Of a DNA stretch of 64,000 nt, positions 63,631 to 64,000 are shown in pieces (position 1 is the first letter of the stretch; every line of letters begins with the position of its first letter). The stretch is from Clostridium acetobutylicum ATCC 824. GTDB lineage: Bacteria; Bacillota; Clostridia; Clostridiales; Clostridiaceae. The DNA lies in the NCBI RefSeq assembly GCF_000008765.1, contig NC_001988.2, positions 1 to 64,000 of the forward strand. Direction: 5' to 3'. The position numbers and the translations under genes are program-made. The notes under the pieces were generated by a model. That model saw only the letters and a program-made list of their open reading frames with translations. It was not told the DNA's origin and did not search any database.

Positions 63631-64000
63631 ATGGATAAGTTAAGTATACGTGAAGACAACTACAATATAAAACATAAAACAATTTCGTTAAATAGAGCTT
63701 CAAGTGTTACAAGAAATTTAAAAGGATTATTAAAGTTTTTAGGACCAGCTTTTGTTGTCAGTGTAGCCTACATTGATCCTGGTAATTTTGCTACAAACAT
63801 TAGTGGAGGTTCCAGCTTCAATTATAATCTTATATGGGTTATTCTTTGGAGTAATTTGATGGCTATATTTCTTCAAACTATGTCTGCAAAATTAGGAATT
63901 GCAACTGGCTGCAGCTTACCTGAAATGTGTGCTAAGGTTTTTTCAAAAAGAGCAAATTGGATATTTTGGATTGTTGGCGAGTTGGGTGCTATGGCAACGG
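63631..64000 (+). CDS. NRAMP-family Mn2+/Fe2+ transporter, 5' part
   Basis: The first 123 codons of a proton-coupled divalent metal transporter, cut by the window end. The helix-1 signature DPGNFATNISGGSSF with metal-ligand Asp and Asn is intact, and TGCSLPEMCAKVF follows. It imports Mn2+ or Fe2+. Start MDKLSIREDN at 63631, with AAAGAAGGTAG upstream as RBS. Confidence 0.9.
   Translation, partial: MDKLSIREDNYNIKHKTISLNRASSVTRNLKGLLKFLGPAFVVSVAYIDPGNFATNISGGSSFNYNLIWVILWSNLMAIFLQTMSAKLGIATGCSLPEMCAKVFSKRANWIFWIVGELGAMAT

Overview
The window is AT-rich DNA of a low-GC, spore-forming, saccharolytic Clostridium. The side-by-side presence of a pyruvate decarboxylase gene and an 858-residue bifunctional aldehyde/alcohol dehydrogenase, both with clostridial neighbours, matches what I remember of the solvent megaplasmid pSOL1 of Clostridium acetobutylicum (pdc = CA_P0025, adhE2 = CA_P0035). 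That assignment is from memory of gene order, not from a search. There are no rRNA or tRNA genes, no CRISPR array and no intact insertion sequence. Several broken genes are present (a GDSL-type hydrolase, a frameshifted membrane protein, an HxlR regulator stub).

Layout. 1-8 kb: a short-chain dehydrogenase, two tandem secreted ChW-repeat/Ig-like/transglutaminase-like proteins and a secreted papain-type protease. 8-9.5 kb: an orphan class IIa bacteriocin immunity gene, a GntR regulator and a hydrolase pseudogene. 10-12.6 kb: a degenerate receiver-SARP regulator followed by a GH1 glucosidase. 12.6-17.2 kb: small proteins, a FAD oxidoreductase with a PTP/phytase-like phosphatase, a glycerophosphodiesterase and a DUF2127 protein. 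17.3-17.6 kb: a candidate type I toxin-antitoxin locus. 17.7-24 kb: a minus-strand spore-germination receptor cluster (permease, small protein, GerKA-, GerKC-type subunits, small protein, permease) and a CBO0543-like membrane protein. 24.3-26.6 kb: a divergent MarR/pdc cassette. 27.5-31.9 kb: a KimA-like permease, then a TetR-controlled MFS exporter and isochorismatase. 32-33.6 kb: an ArsR-type sensor with the two cysteines of persulfide sensors, two rhodaneses and a C_GCAxxG_C_C protein. 33.7-38.2 kb: adhE2 with a Rex-like operator on a consensus promoter, then a bactofilin-like protein and a DUF4004-type regulator. 38.4-42.2 kb: small proteins and an RRNPP quorum-sensing receptor with its overlapping peptide gene. 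42.3-53.5 kb: a ferric-reductase-like flavoprotein, two glycosyltransferases with TetR, MBL hydrolase, soluble chemoreceptor, MFS, carboxylesterase, SDR/MarR. 53.6-60 kb: plant-polymer degradation (GH10 xylanase, polysaccharide deacetylase, PL9-like pectate lyase) and cell-surface proteins. 60-64 kb: an iron alcohol dehydrogenase, a CAT-like acetyltransferase, small proteins and the start of an NRAMP Mn/Fe transporter.

Working together: the window mixes carbohydrate attack (xylanase, deacetylase, pectate lyase, glucosidase), solvent end-steps (Pdc, AdhE2, Fe-ADH), germination, and many one-gene regulators sitting next to their likely targets with visible palindromic operators. The most interesting signals are the type I toxin-antitoxin candidate, the quorum-sensing receptor/peptide overlap, the ArsR-rhodanese persulfide-response candidate, the shared palindrome between marR and pdc, and the Rex-like site lying on a perfect -35/-10 promoter of adhE2. 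All operator, promoter and RNA calls were made by eye.
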